From positions 1-7,393 of the forward strand of contig JASHRB010000582.1 of the NCBI GenBank assembly GCA_030037575.1: a DNA stretch of 7,393 nucleotides, read 5' to 3'. Of this stretch, positions 1 to 6,382 are shown piece by piece. The notes under the pieces are model-generated. The model saw only the letters and a program-made list of their open reading frames with translations. It was not told where the DNA came from and did not search any database. The stretch is from Candidatus Sulfotelmatobacter sp. (GTDB taxonomy: Bacteria > Acidobacteriota > Terriglobia > Terriglobales > Acidobacteriaceae). A program made the translations under genes and the position numbers. Each line of letters begins with the position of its first letter. Position 1 is the stretch's first letter.

Positions 1-1
1 G

Positions 2-409
2 GCTGAGATGGAGCGCTTGGAGCAGGCGCTGCGGCTGGCGCTGGGCCGCGCGGTGGAAGATGAGACGCTGGCGGCGGAGATGAAGTCGGCGGCGCAGAAG
101 CGGCCGGGAGCGAGTTGCGAAATTGTGGCCATCGGCAGCCGGCCGGCAGGAGAACTGCCCACCGGTTCGCGGATTCTGCACGTGATTCGCGCGGTCGATG
201 CGCAACTGAATAACGCGGCGCAGGTGCAGCGCGCATCGACCGACGCCAATATTCCTTTATCCCTCGGACTGGAAGCCATTGCCATCGGAGGCGGCGGCTC
301 GGGCGGCGGGGCGCACACCTTGCAGGAGTGGTTTGACAGCAATGGCCGCGAGATCGGGCTAAAGCGAATCCTGCTGACCTTGATGACCCTCTCGGGGACC
401 GGGGCATGA
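2..409 (+). CDS. M20-family metallopeptidase, C-terminal fragment (5' end outside window)
   Basis: This reading frame is open from the left edge of the window, so the gene starts upstream. The ATG at 8 is probably internal, because codons before it are in frame and no stop or ribosome site is visible. About 135 residues remain. They match the end of M20/M25/M40 zinc peptidases (aminopeptidase T/carboxypeptidase-like): the tail of the dimerisation domain with a 'GSRPAGELP' segment (residues 43-51 counted from the ATG), then the returning catalytic domain with 'STDANIPLSLG' (77-87) and a Gly-rich turn ending in 'GGGAHTLQEWFD' (99-110). His103 there is in the position of the last metal-binding His of the family. 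Family members hydrolyse small peptides or N-acyl amino acids with two zinc ions. Exact substrate and cell location cannot be told, since the N-terminus is missing. The stop overlaps the next gene's start (ATGA), which implies co-transcription and translational coupling. Family confidence is high; substrate is unknown. Confidence 0.85.
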   Translation, partial: AEMERLEQALRLALGRAVEDETLAAEMKSAAQKRPGASCEIVAIGSRPAGELPTGSRILHVIRAVDAQLNNAAQVQRASTDANIPLSLGLEAIAIGGGGSGGGAHTLQEWFDSNGREIGLKRILLTLMTLSGTGA

Positions 410-2151
410 TCAGCAGAATCTTTGGGATCATCGTCTTGTCCTGGGCCGCGGTCGTCGTTCTGGCACAATCGCAATCGGCCGACGCCATTTACATCCACGG
501 CAAAATCTATACGGAAGTTGGGGAAGCGGCGGCGGCCGGCGCGCCTGCACCGCTTGGTTCGATTGCCCGCGCGCAAGCCATGGCCATCCACGGCGATCGA
601 ATTCTGGCTGTGGGTACAAGCGCGGAGATCGACAAACTGCGAGGCCCGCAGACCCGGGTGATCGATCTCGGCGGACATTTCGTGATGCCCGGTTTCAACG
701 ATGCCCATCTTCACCTGGCCGATGCCGGACGGGAGAAGCTGAGCGTTAATTTGATCGGAGTGAAATCGATTCAAGAATTTCGCCAGCGGGTACGCACCCA
801 CATCCAAGACGCGGCTCCAGGGCAATGGATTCTTGGCGGGGGATGGGATGAGACTTTGTGGCCGACCAAGACTTTACCGGACAGAAAAGATCTGGATGAC
901 ATTTCCGGCGATCATCCGGTGTTCCTCGATCGCGTAGACGGACACTTAGCGGTTGCCAATACCCGGGCGTTGCAATTGGCGGGCGTGACCGAGACCACCC
1001 CCGATCCCCCAGGGGGCAAGATCGATCGCGATGAAAACGGGAGGTCAACCGGGCTTTTGCGCGACGCCGCCCAAGGCCTGGTGAGGAAGGTGGTTCCTCC
1101 CCCGACACATGATCAACGCCGGCAGGGAATTGAAGTTGCACTACGTGATCTTGCCGAACACGGCATTACTTCGGCGCAGGATTATTCGCCGGCCTGGGAA
1201 AATTTTCAGGTTTTCGAGGAACTCGAAAAACAAGGCCAGCTGACGGCGCGGATTTCCGAGTGGCTGCCCTTCGACGATTCGCTGGAAGAATTGAAGCGGA
1301 AACGAATGTCGCATCCGCGCTCGGATTTGCTGCTGCACACGGGAATGCTGAAGGCATTCATGGATGGATCGCTCGGTGGGCATACGGCAGCCTTGCTCGA
1401 ACCGTACGCGGATGATCCGCAGAATTCCGGATTGCCCCGCTACCAACCCCGCACGCTGAACCAAATGGCGAAAGAGCGTGTTCTGGCCGGCTTCCAGCTT
1501 GGCTTTCATGCCATCGGCGATAAAGGCGTGCAGATGGCCCTGGATGCCTTTGCCCAGGCCGAGCAAGCGGCGCGCCGGCAGCATGCAAAGGCTCCCGATG
1601 GCGGCGACGATTTTCGTTTGCGCGTGGAGCATGCGCAGATCACAACGGCGGAGCAGATTTTGCGATTTAAGGAATTGAACGTAATTGCCTCCATGCAGCC
1701 GAGTCATGTGCTCACGGACATGCGCTGGGCGGAAGCGCGGATCGGGCCGAAGCGCGCCGTCACTTCCTACGCGTGGCGGGCATTTTTGGAAGAAGGTGTA
1801 ATGCTGGCGTTTGGCACGGATTATCCAGTCGAACCGGTCACGCCGTTTCGCGGACTTTACGCCGCGGTTACGCGTAAAAGTGAAGAGGGAAAGCAGGAAT
1901 ATTTTCCCGAGCAGAAAATAACGATCAATCAGGCGATTGCGGCTTACACGGTCGGTTCGGCGTTCGCCGAATTTGAAGAGAAAGCAAAGGGCAAACTTGC
2001 GCCGGGAATGCTGGCGGATTTTGTGGTCCTCGACCGCGACCCGACGGCCATTCCTGCACAGCAGATTTTGGGGACAAAAGTCTTGCGCACGGTGCTGGGC
2101 GGGAAAACGGTATACGAAGTTCGCGAGCCTCCGGTGGGCGATCGTCGGTGA
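406..2151 (+). CDS. Exported YtcJ-like amidohydrolase (Amidohydro_3 family)
   Basis: A full-length 581-residue protein of the metal-dependent amidohydrolase superfamily, YtcJ/N-substituted formamide deformylase-like branch. Residues 1-20 form a signal peptide (Arg4, hydrophobic core, 'VLA' before Gln21), so it is probably periplasmic, or a lipid-free exported enzyme. The N-terminal beta-sandwich strand 'IYIHGKIYT' (28-36) is followed by the metal-binding HxH at His101/His103 ('FNDAHLHLA'), the family signature 'GGGWDE' (144-149), Lys316 in 'LKAFMDGSLGG' (likely metal-bridging carboxylated lysine), His368 ('GFHAIGD'), His409 ('RVEHAQ') and the catalytic Asp472 ('FGTDYPVEP'). The closing sandwich segment is 'GKLAPGMLADFVVLDRDP' (529-546). 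All expected metal ligands are present, so it should be active. The family hydrolyses amide, formamide or cyclic amide bonds, but the substrate cannot be read from sequence. The start ATG overlaps the upstream peptidase stop; no strong Shine-Dalgarno is seen, consistent with coupling. Pairing with an M20 peptidase suggests breakdown of peptides or acylated amino acids (inference). Confidence 0.92.
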   Translation: MISRIFGIIVLSWAAVVVLAQSQSADAIYIHGKIYTEVGEAAAAGAPAPLGSIARAQAMAIHGDRILAVGTSAEIDKLRGPQTRVIDLGGHFVMPGFNDAHLHLADAGREKLSVNLIGVKSIQEFRQRVRTHIQDAAPGQWILGGGWDETLWPTKTLPDRKDLDDISGDHPVFLDRVDGHLAVANTRALQLAGVTETTPDPPGGKIDRDENGRSTGLLRDAAQGLVRKVVPPPTHDQRRQGIEVALRDLAEHGITSAQDYSPAWENFQVFEELEKQGQLTARISEWLPFDDSLEELKRKRMSHPRSDLLLHTGMLKAFMDGSLGGHTAALLEPYADDPQNSGLPRYQPRTLNQMAKERVLAGFQLGFHAIGDKGVQMALDAFAQAEQAARRQHAKAPDGGDDFRLRVEHAQITTAEQILRFKELNVIASMQPSHVLTDMRWAEARIGPKRAVTSYAWRAFLEEGVMLAFGTDYPVEPVTPFRGLYAAVTRKSEEGKQEYFPEQKITINQAIAAYTVGSAFAEFEEKAKGKLAPGMLADFVVLDRDPTAIPAQQILGTKVLRTVLGGKTVYEVREPPVGDRR

Positions 2152-2191
2152 TGAATTCGCCGCTTTACAATTCGTGACGATTTGGCGCTGC

Positions 2192-2203
2192 GGAATCGAT
2201 TCC
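2192..2203. repeat. Perfect 12-bp palindrome, intergenic
   Basis: GGAATCGATTCC is its own reverse complement. It lies 41 bases after the amidohydrolase stop in the 287-base gap before htrA. There is no T-run after it, so it is not a classical terminator. It could be a protein-binding site or chance; a perfect 12-mer palindrome is expected about once per 4 kb. Confidence 0.5.
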
Positions 2204-2248
2204 TCCATAAAACCGAATCGCAGATAAGCGCGTCTAACCGCTGGTAAT

Positions 2249-2350
2249 TCCGGAGGCGCAGCGCGATTTAAGCAAGCCAGCCGGACCTGCGACGCCGGCC
2301 GCGCCCGGCTCAGATTCATCGGCGACAAAAGGCGTGTCGTCCCCTCCGGA
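2249..2350. repeat. Distant 8-bp inverted repeat in the gap upstream of htrA
   Basis: TCCGGAGG at 2249-2256 is matched by its reverse complement CCTCCGGA at 2343-2350. Between them lies GC-rich sequence with a second, shorter pair, AGCCGG (2279-2284) and CCGGCT (2305-2310). Both lie upstream of the proposed htrA promoter, so they would not be in the htrA leader. They could fold only in read-through RNA from the amidohydrolase operon. No coding sequence is apparent in 2152-2438. Confidence 0.3.
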
Positions 2351-2371
2351 TGAGGATGAAACGAACCGCTC

Positions 2372-2383
2372 TCGCCGCGGCGA
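2372..2383. promoter_or_regulatory. Perfect 12-bp palindrome over the htrA -35 region (possible operator)
   Basis: TCGCCGCGGCGA is a perfect palindrome ending 18 bases before the TATAAT box at 2402. It therefore covers the place where a -35 element would sit, and no recognisable TTGACA-like hexamer is present there. A dimeric activator or repressor bound here could replace or block -35 contact. This is inferred from position and symmetry only; in GC-rich DNA such a palindrome can arise by chance. Confidence 0.4.
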
Positions 2384-2401
2384 TCAGTTCTTTCGGACGC
2401 G

Positions 2402-2407
2402 TATAAT
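2402..2407 (+). promoter_or_regulatory. Consensus -10 box of the htrA promoter
   Basis: TATAAT matches the housekeeping sigma -10 consensus perfectly and stands out in GC-rich surroundings. Transcription would begin near 2413-2415, giving a leader of about 25 bases that contains the GGAGG ribosome site. At 16-18 bases upstream I see no good -35 hexamer (GGCGAT at 2379-2384 for a 17-base spacer), which suggests a weak or activator-dependent promoter. Confidence 0.6.
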
Positions 2408-2424
2408 GAGGCTTTCCCAGTAAC

Positions 2425-2429
2425 GGAGG
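2425..2429 (+). promoter_or_regulatory. Shine-Dalgarno site of htrA
   Basis: GGAGG, nine bases before the ATG at 2439, supports that start. An alternative ATG at 2466 (protein starting MKTRRW) has a weaker GGAG at 2451-2454, eleven bases away. The shorter form would drop nine residues ahead of the membrane anchor, so it cannot be excluded. Confidence 0.7.
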
Positions 2430-2438
2430 CGAGCAAGT

Positions 2439-4049
2439 ATGGATTCGCGGGGAGTTTGGGTTCGCATGAAGACCCGTCGATGGGCGTATTCGTTCAGCAT
2501 CGTGGCCACGCTGGCGCTCGGTATTTTGATCGGCACGGTCATTTCGTTTGGAGTGAAGGGCAAAGAAGGGCAAAAATCCTCCGATGCGACGCCCCTGTCG
2601 GTGCCTTCGCCGCAACAGCTTTCCACCACGTTTTCCCAGATTGCCAAGCAGCTGGGGCCGTGCGTGGTGAACATAAATACGGAAACCACCATCAAAACCA
2701 TGCGCCGGCGGCGAGGCCAGAATCCCGACGACGATGAAGACAATGGCGGCGGCGACGATAACGGCGGCATGGACGATTTCTTCAATCACTTCTTTCGCGG
2801 ACCCGATGGTCAGGGACAGAGCCCGTTTGGCGGAGGCGGGGACAATGGTACGATCCGTGAGCGTTCGCTCGGCTCTGGCGTGATCGTCGACGCCAAGGGG
2901 TACATCGTCACCAACCGTCACGTCATCGAAAAAGCGGATCGTATTCGGGTGAGATTGCAGGACGATCCTCCCGGCGTGCAGCATGACGCCAAGCTGATTG
3001 GAGAAGATTCGGAAACCGATCTAGCAGTGATCAAAATTGATTTGGACAGGGCCGTTCCGGCGGCGAAGCTGGGCAACTCCGACAGCATGCAGGTCGGCGA
3101 CTGGGTGCTCGCCATCGGCAGTCCGTTCGGACAGGTGGGAACGGTGACGGCGGGCATTGTTTCGGCAAAAGGCCGAGACATCGTTCCCGGCCGGCAGTTC
3201 CAGAGCTTTATTCAGACCGACGCCGCTATCAACCCGGGCAATTCCGGCGGGCCGCTGGTGAACATGAACGGCGAAGTGATCGGCATCAATACGGCAATTT
3301 TGAGCGAGACCAACGCCTACGCGGGCGTGGGCTTCTCACTGCCTTCGAATACGGTTGTGGAAGTTTACAACCAGCTGATTGGTCCCGAACACCGCGTGGC
3401 CCGCGGATCGATCGGGATCATGTTTAACTCGGTGGAAAATCCGGCCATCACTCGGGTCTACGGAAACGGCACGGGGGTGACAATTTCAGACGTCGTGGCC
3501 GGCAGTCCGGCGGACCAGGCGGGACTGAAAGTCGGCGACACCATCACGACCATTGACGGCAAGAAAGTGACCAAGGGAACGACGCTGGTCGATGACATCG
3601 CATCGCGCAAGCCGGGAACGAAAATCGAGCTGGGGTTCATCCGTAATGGCAAGCCGATGGAAGCCACCATCACCATCGCTGACCGCGCCAAGCTGTTTGC
3701 CTCGCGCCTGAACGACGACGAAGGCGACAACGACGAGAGCACGCCGAAGCAAAGCAAGTTTGGCGTGACCGTGCGCAAGCTCACCCCGGAAATGGCCGAT
3801 CGATTAGACATTCCGGCGGGCAAAGGCGTGATTGTCGAAGATGTGAAACCGGGATCGTTTGGCGATGATGTAAACCTCAACCGCGGCGACGTGATTCTGG
3901 AAATCAACAAACAGCCGGTCAACAGCGAAGAGGATTTTGCCCGCATCGAGTCGAGCTTGAAGAGCGGGCAGGACGTGGTGTTCCTCGTGCGCCCGCGCGG
4001 ATCCACGCAGCAGGACGGAACCGTCTTCCTGCCCGGAACACTTCGGTAA
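2439..4049 (+). CDS. htrA: HtrA/DegP-type periplasmic serine protease with two PDZ domains
   Basis: A 536-residue S1C-family serine protease (DegP/DegQ/HtrA), which degrades or refolds damaged envelope proteins. Residues 17-38 are a hydrophobic segment, an uncleaved anchor or signal sequence, placing the rest in the periplasm. The trypsin-like domain spans about 60-318 with an intact triad: His161 ('TNRHVI'), Asp194 ('TDLAVIKI') and Ser269 ('NPGNSGGPL'). PDZ1 is about 322-417 ('GVTISDVVAGSPADQAGLKVGD' region near 346-367) and PDZ2 about 438-520 ('GVIVEDVKPGSFG' near 463-475). Two low-complexity acidic stretches stand out: an Asp/Gly/Asn-rich insert at 97-113 followed by 'MDDFFNHFF', in the place of the LA regulatory loop, and an acidic linker at 424-434 between the PDZ domains. 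Length and architecture are normal for DegP-like proteins. It has its own promoter and a strong ribosome site, so it is probably a separate unit from the upstream operon. Naming it DegP versus DegQ is arbitrary without phylogeny. Confidence 0.95.
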   Translation: MDSRGVWVRMKTRRWAYSFSIVATLALGILIGTVISFGVKGKEGQKSSDATPLSVPSPQQLSTTFSQIAKQLGPCVVNINTETTIKTMRRRRGQNPDDDEDNGGGDDNGGMDDFFNHFFRGPDGQGQSPFGGGGDNGTIRERSLGSGVIVDAKGYIVTNRHVIEKADRIRVRLQDDPPGVQHDAKLIGEDSETDLAVIKIDLDRAVPAAKLGNSDSMQVGDWVLAIGSPFGQVGTVTAGIVSAKGRDIVPGRQFQSFIQTDAAINPGNSGGPLVNMNGEVIGINTAILSETNAYAGVGFSLPSNTVVEVYNQLIGPEHRVARGSIGIMFNSVENPAITRVYGNGTGVTISDVVAGSPADQAGLKVGDTITTIDGKKVTKGTTLVDDIASRKPGTKIELGFIRNGKPMEATITIADRAKLFASRLNDDEGDNDESTPKQSKFGVTVRKLTPEMADRLDIPAGKGVIVEDVKPGSFGDDVNLNRGDVILEINKQPVNSEEDFARIESSLKSGQDVVFLVRPRGSTQQDGTVFLPGTLR

Positions 4050-4051
4050 CC

Positions 4052-4068
4052 CTTGCCGGCCCGGCAGG
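4052..4068 (+). terminator. GC-rich hairpin just after the htrA stop; weak terminator candidate
   Basis: CTTGCCG (4052-4058) can pair with CGGCAGG (4062-4068), including one T-G pair, around a three-base loop starting two bases after the htrA stop codon. No U-run follows, so intrinsic termination is doubtful. It may instead protect the 3' end of the mRNA or partly separate htrA from the next gene. Confidence 0.25.
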
Positions 4069-4100
4069 AACTGGCATTCGGCCCGATATTCGCGGATGAT

Positions 4101-4106
4101 TACAAT
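4101..4106 (+). promoter_or_regulatory. Possible -10 box for the peptidoglycan-binding-type gene
   Basis: TACAAT differs from TATAAT at one position and is among the few AT-rich hexamers in the 185-base gap after htrA. No convincing -35 is visible and the leader would be about 120 bases, so this is a weak call. A 10-bp palindrome TTGCGCGCAA lies downstream at 4137-4146. Confidence 0.25.
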
Positions 4107-4222
4107 GCCGGTTTGCGGTTGGGCCTGGGTTTTGTGTTGCGCGCAATTTCTGTGGCGATTTTGAGCAGCGGGGGGGCGTTTTTGCGAGTAAACGAACTTA
4201 CGCGGGGCCGCTTCTAACCGTT

Positions 4223-4227
4223 GAGGA
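4223..4227 (+). promoter_or_regulatory. Shine-Dalgarno site deciding a TTG start
   Basis: GAGGA lies seven bases before the TTG at 4235. With a basic-then-hydrophobic signal peptide directly after that codon, it supports TTG rather than a later ATG as the start. Confidence 0.55.
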
Positions 4228-4234
4228 TTTTGGC

Positions 4235-4870
4235 TTGAAGGAGCTTGCAGGCAAAATTCGACGCGGAAGGCCGGCAGCCTGTGGGTTGGCGCTGATCTGT
4301 GCAGTCGGACTCCGCGCGGGCGCAGCGCAGGTAACCACCTCCCGCCCCGGCAGCACGGCTGCGCTTTCGAGCTCGCAACCTCAAACTTCAGGCCAGAGCC
4401 GCCCCGCGACCCGCGCTCATTCCTCTCGAACAAACCCGCTCCACAGAAGCAAGCGCCGCAGCGTGCGCGGACAGCAGAAAATCGATCCCGCGCGGGCGCG
4501 CGAAATCCAGGAAGCTTTGATCCGCGAGCACTATCTCAGCGGTAAACCGGCCGGGACGTGGAACCAGGCTAGCGAAGACGCCATGCGGAAATATCAGGCC
4601 GATCATGGCTGGCAATCGAAGGCCGTGCCCGATTCGCGCGCGCTGATCAGCCTGGGCTTAGGGCCAAGCCACGATCATCTGCTGAATCCTGAGAGCGCCA
4701 TGACCACGGGCCCGGATTTGCCGCAGGGCAAAGCGGCGGCGGCCCACAGCCCGCCAACCGCAGATCCAGCCGCGCGCGAACTTTCGCCGACGCTGGTTCC
4801 GGCCAAAGGGCGGGCAGATCCTCCGGCGGCTTCTCCACCAAGTCGGGATGATCCTACCAAGCCACAATAA
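4235..4870 (+). CDS. Small exported protein with one peptidoglycan-binding-type domain
   Basis: A 211-residue protein read from a TTG start. Residues 1-31 look like a signal peptide: Lys/Arg-rich start, hydrophobic core 'CGLALICAVGL' (16-26) and a small-residue cleavage region 'RAGAAQ' (27-32). Residues 33-80 are Ser/Arg/Pro/Gln-rich and probably disordered. Residues 84-143 resemble a PG_binding_1 domain: 'IQEALIREHYLSGKPAGTWN' (91-110), 'AMRKYQADHGW' (116-126), ending 'LISLGLGP' (137-144). The rest, to 211, is Pro/Ala-rich with no fold I recognise. There is no catalytic domain, so it is a binding or structural envelope protein rather than a hydrolase. It sits 185 bases after htrA on the same strand and faces ispG tail to tail. 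Real coding is supported by the ribosome site, signal peptide and domain match; the precise role is unknown. Cys16 is not in a proper lipobox. Confidence 0.75.
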   Translation: MKELAGKIRRGRPAACGLALICAVGLRAGAAQVTTSRPGSTAALSSSQPQTSGQSRPATRAHSSRTNPLHRSKRRSVRGQQKIDPARAREIQEALIREHYLSGKPAGTWNQASEDAMRKYQADHGWQSKAVPDSRALISLGLGPSHDHLLNPESAMTTGPDLPQGKAAAAHSPPTADPAARELSPTLVPAKGRADPPAASPPSRDDPTKPQ

Positions 4871-4916
4871 TCCTCGCCAGCCGGGCTTATTTCGAACAGA
4901 TGCTGGAGACAGAACC

Positions 4917-4935
4917 GGGCAGGGAAGAGATGCCC
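4917..4935. repeat. Small inverted repeat between convergent genes
   Basis: GGGCA (4917-4921) and TGCCC (4931-4935) form a five-base-pair stem with a nine-base loop inside the 92-base gap between the two facing genes. It is symmetric and so could act in either direction, but the stem is short and no adjoining T-run is present on either strand. It is a poor terminator candidate; no better one is visible in the gap. Confidence 0.2.
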
Positions 4936-4962
4936 CACCCACCGCAGTTTTGCCTGGCGGAA

Positions 4963-6231
4963 TCAGCTTTGCGCGGCTAACTGTTCTTTTTGTGCGTCCG
5001 GTTTCGCGCAGACGCGAGCGGCATAGTGGGTGTCGACGTATTCCTCGAGGATCTCGATGAACTCGGCGACGATGCGATCGCCTTTGAGTGTGGTAAACAG
5101 ACGGCCGTCGACGTAGACCGGAGCTTTAGGTTCTTCAAATGTGCCAGGCAGAGAGATGCCGATGTTGGCGTGTTTTGATTCGCCGGGGCCGTTGACCACG
5201 CACCCCATGACGGCGAGCTTCATTTCTTCGACGCCCGAGTAGCGTTCTTTCCACGATGGCATCTGCTCCCGCAGGTAACTCTGAATCTGCTCGGCCATTT
5301 CCTGGAAGAAGGTGCTGGTGGTGCGTCCGCAGCCGGGGCAGGCGGTGACTTGCGGCGTGAAGCTGCGAATGCCCATCGATTGCAGGATTTGTTGAGCCAC
5401 TCGAACTTCTTCGCTGCGGTCGCCAAGAGGTGCGGGAGTGAGCGAAACGCGAATCGTGTCGCCGATGCCCTCCTGCAACAGCACGCCCATAGCGGCGCTG
5501 GAGGCGACGATGCCTTTGGCTCCCATCCCGGCTTCCGTAAGCCCCAGGTGCAGCGGATAAGGGCAGCGTAGGGCCAGCGAACGATACACATCGATCAGAT
5601 CCTGCACCCCGCTGACCTTCGCGCTCAAAATGATTTGATCCGGCCGCAGGCCGTATTTCTGCGCCAGGCCGGCGGAGTTGAGTGCGCTGACCACCATCGC
5701 TTCCATGGTGACGGCGCGGGCGTCTTTGGGTTCGGCGAGAAGCGAGTTCTCGTCCATCATTTTGGTGAGCAAGGCCTGATCGAGCGAGCCCCAGTTCACG
5801 CCGATGCGCACTGGCTTGTTGTGTTTGACCGCGACTTCGATCATGGTGCGGAAATGGGAATCGCCCTTGGCCCCGATGCTGGCGTTGCCGGGGTTGATGC
5901 GATATTTGGCGAGGGCGCGGGCGCACTCAGGATATTTGGTGAGAAGAATGTGGCCGTTATAGTGGAAATCGCCGATGATGGGCACGCGAACGCCCTGCTT
6001 ATCGAGTTGCTCGACGATGTGGGGCACGGCGGCCGCGGCCGCTTCATGGTTGACCGTGACCCGTACCAGTTCCGATCCGGCGCGGGCGAGCGCAGCGCAC
6101 TGCTGAACGGTTGCGGGAACGTCGGCGGTGTCGGTGTTGGTCATCGATTGCACCACGATCGGTGCCTCGGAGCCGACGCGCACGTTGCCGACGAGGCTGG
6201 TCACGGTTTTGCGACGGTGAACTATAGTCAT
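4963..6231 (-). CDS. ispG: 4-hydroxy-3-methylbut-2-enyl diphosphate synthase IspG (GcpE)
   Basis: A 422-residue cytoplasmic [4Fe-4S] enzyme that reductively opens 2-C-methyl-erythritol 2,4-cyclodiphosphate to HMBPP, the next-to-last step of the MEP isoprenoid pathway, using flavodoxin or ferredoxin electrons. The N-terminal TIM barrel is recognisable from '[14 protein letters not shown]' (24-37), '[10 protein letters not shown]' (85-94), '[12 protein letters not shown]' (112-123), '[10 protein letters not shown]' (141-150) and 'LHLGLTEAG' (227-235). Cluster ligands are Cys298 and Cys301 ('CPGCGRT') and Cys344 ('[11 protein letters not shown]'), with Glu351 in the place of the fourth ligand. 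All are intact. It is longer than the E. coli enzyme, with extra residues in the barrel and eleven more between the second and third Cys; longer forms are common in other phyla. The ATG is the first possible start, because an in-frame TAA lies 15 bases upstream. No Shine-Dalgarno is seen and a -10-like box is only nine bases away, suggesting a leaderless mRNA. The gene appears monocistronic here, with no other MEP gene nearby. Confidence 0.97.
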   Translation of the reverse strand: MTIVHRRKTVTSLVGNVRVGSEAPIVVQSMTNTDTADVPATVQQCAALARAGSELVRVTVNHEAAAAAVPHIVEQLDKQGVRVPIIGDFHYNGHILLTKYPECARALAKYRINPGNASIGAKGDSHFRTMIEVAVKHNKPVRIGVNWGSLDQALLTKMMDENSLLAEPKDARAVTMEAMVVSALNSAGLAQKYGLRPDQIILSAKVSGVQDLIDVYRSLALRCPYPLHLGLTEAGMGAKGIVASSAAMGVLLQEGIGDTIRVSLTPAPLGDRSEEVRVAQQILQSMGIRSFTPQVTACPGCGRTTSTFFQEMAEQIQSYLREQMPSWKERYSGVEEMKLAVMGCVVNGPGESKHANIGISLPGTFEEPKAPVYVDGRLFTTLKGDRIVAEFIEILEEYVDTHYAARVCAKPDAQKEQLAAQS

Positions 6232-6240
6232 CGGGACACT

Positions 6241-6246
6241 ATTTTA
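6241..6246 (-). promoter_or_regulatory. -10-like box directly ahead of ispG (leaderless promoter candidate)
   Basis: On the minus strand TAAAAT, within GATAAAAT, ends nine bases before the ispG ATG. Transcription from it would begin about two to four bases before the ATG. The nine bases between contain no ribosome site. No clear -35 is visible at the expected distance. Confidence 0.5.
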
Positions 6247-6272
6247 TCAAACCCGCAGTTCCGGCTTGGGTA

Positions 6273-6304
6273 TCGGGCAGTGGACGGGCGATCCGCATGC
6301 CCGA
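6273..6304. repeat. 7-bp inverted repeat in the ispG/DUF885 gap
   Basis: TCGGGCA (6273-6279) and TGCCCGA (6298-6304) are reverse complements separated by 18 bases, with an inner overlapping pair CGGGC/GCCCG (6285-6289 and 6299-6303). On the plus strand it is followed by CAATTTT, which looks slightly terminator-like, though no plus-strand gene ends here. It may be an operator or chance. Confidence 0.3.
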
Positions 6305-6331
6305 CAATTTTGACGGGGGGCAATTCGGATT

Positions 6332-6341
6332 GCGACGTCGC
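6332..6341. repeat. 10-bp palindrome in the ispG/DUF885 gap
   Basis: GCGACGTCGC is a perfect palindrome about midway between the divergent starts. Ten-base palindromes are expected about once per kilobase, so this is noted only because it lies in a shared regulatory region. Confidence 0.25.
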
Positions 6342-6382
6342 GCGGGAGGGAGAAGCAGGTTTCTCACCGAGTCTTCGGCTGG

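Noticed and set aside
2166..2171. TACAAT as a second promoter -10 box upstream of htrA
   Set aside because: It would give a leader of over 260 bases with no -35 partner, and the TATAAT at 2402 is a better match and better placed.
1141..2436. Long open frame (431 codons) on the minus strand opposite the amidohydrolase gene
   Set aside because: Its codons are in exact register with those of the plus-strand gene, so its stops would need TTA, CTA or TCA codons there, which GC-rich genes avoid. The translation is rich in Arg, Pro and His and resembles no family, while the plus-strand protein has all its metal ligands.
2152..2438. Possible small gene or RNA gene in the largest gap
   Set aside because: No short frame with a ribosome site and sensible protein, and no tRNA-like cloverleaf. 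Only palindromes and the htrA promoter could be supported.
3458..4006. 182-codon minus-strand frame opposite the HtrA PDZ domains
   Set aside because: Antisense to well-conserved PDZ coding sequence, Ser/Pro-rich translation without family features.
3804..4433. 209-codon minus-strand frame spanning the end of htrA and the following gap
   Set aside because: It crosses the PDZ2 coding region and the start of the next gene, and its product is Arg/Gln-rich with no domain; it is best explained as a shadow.
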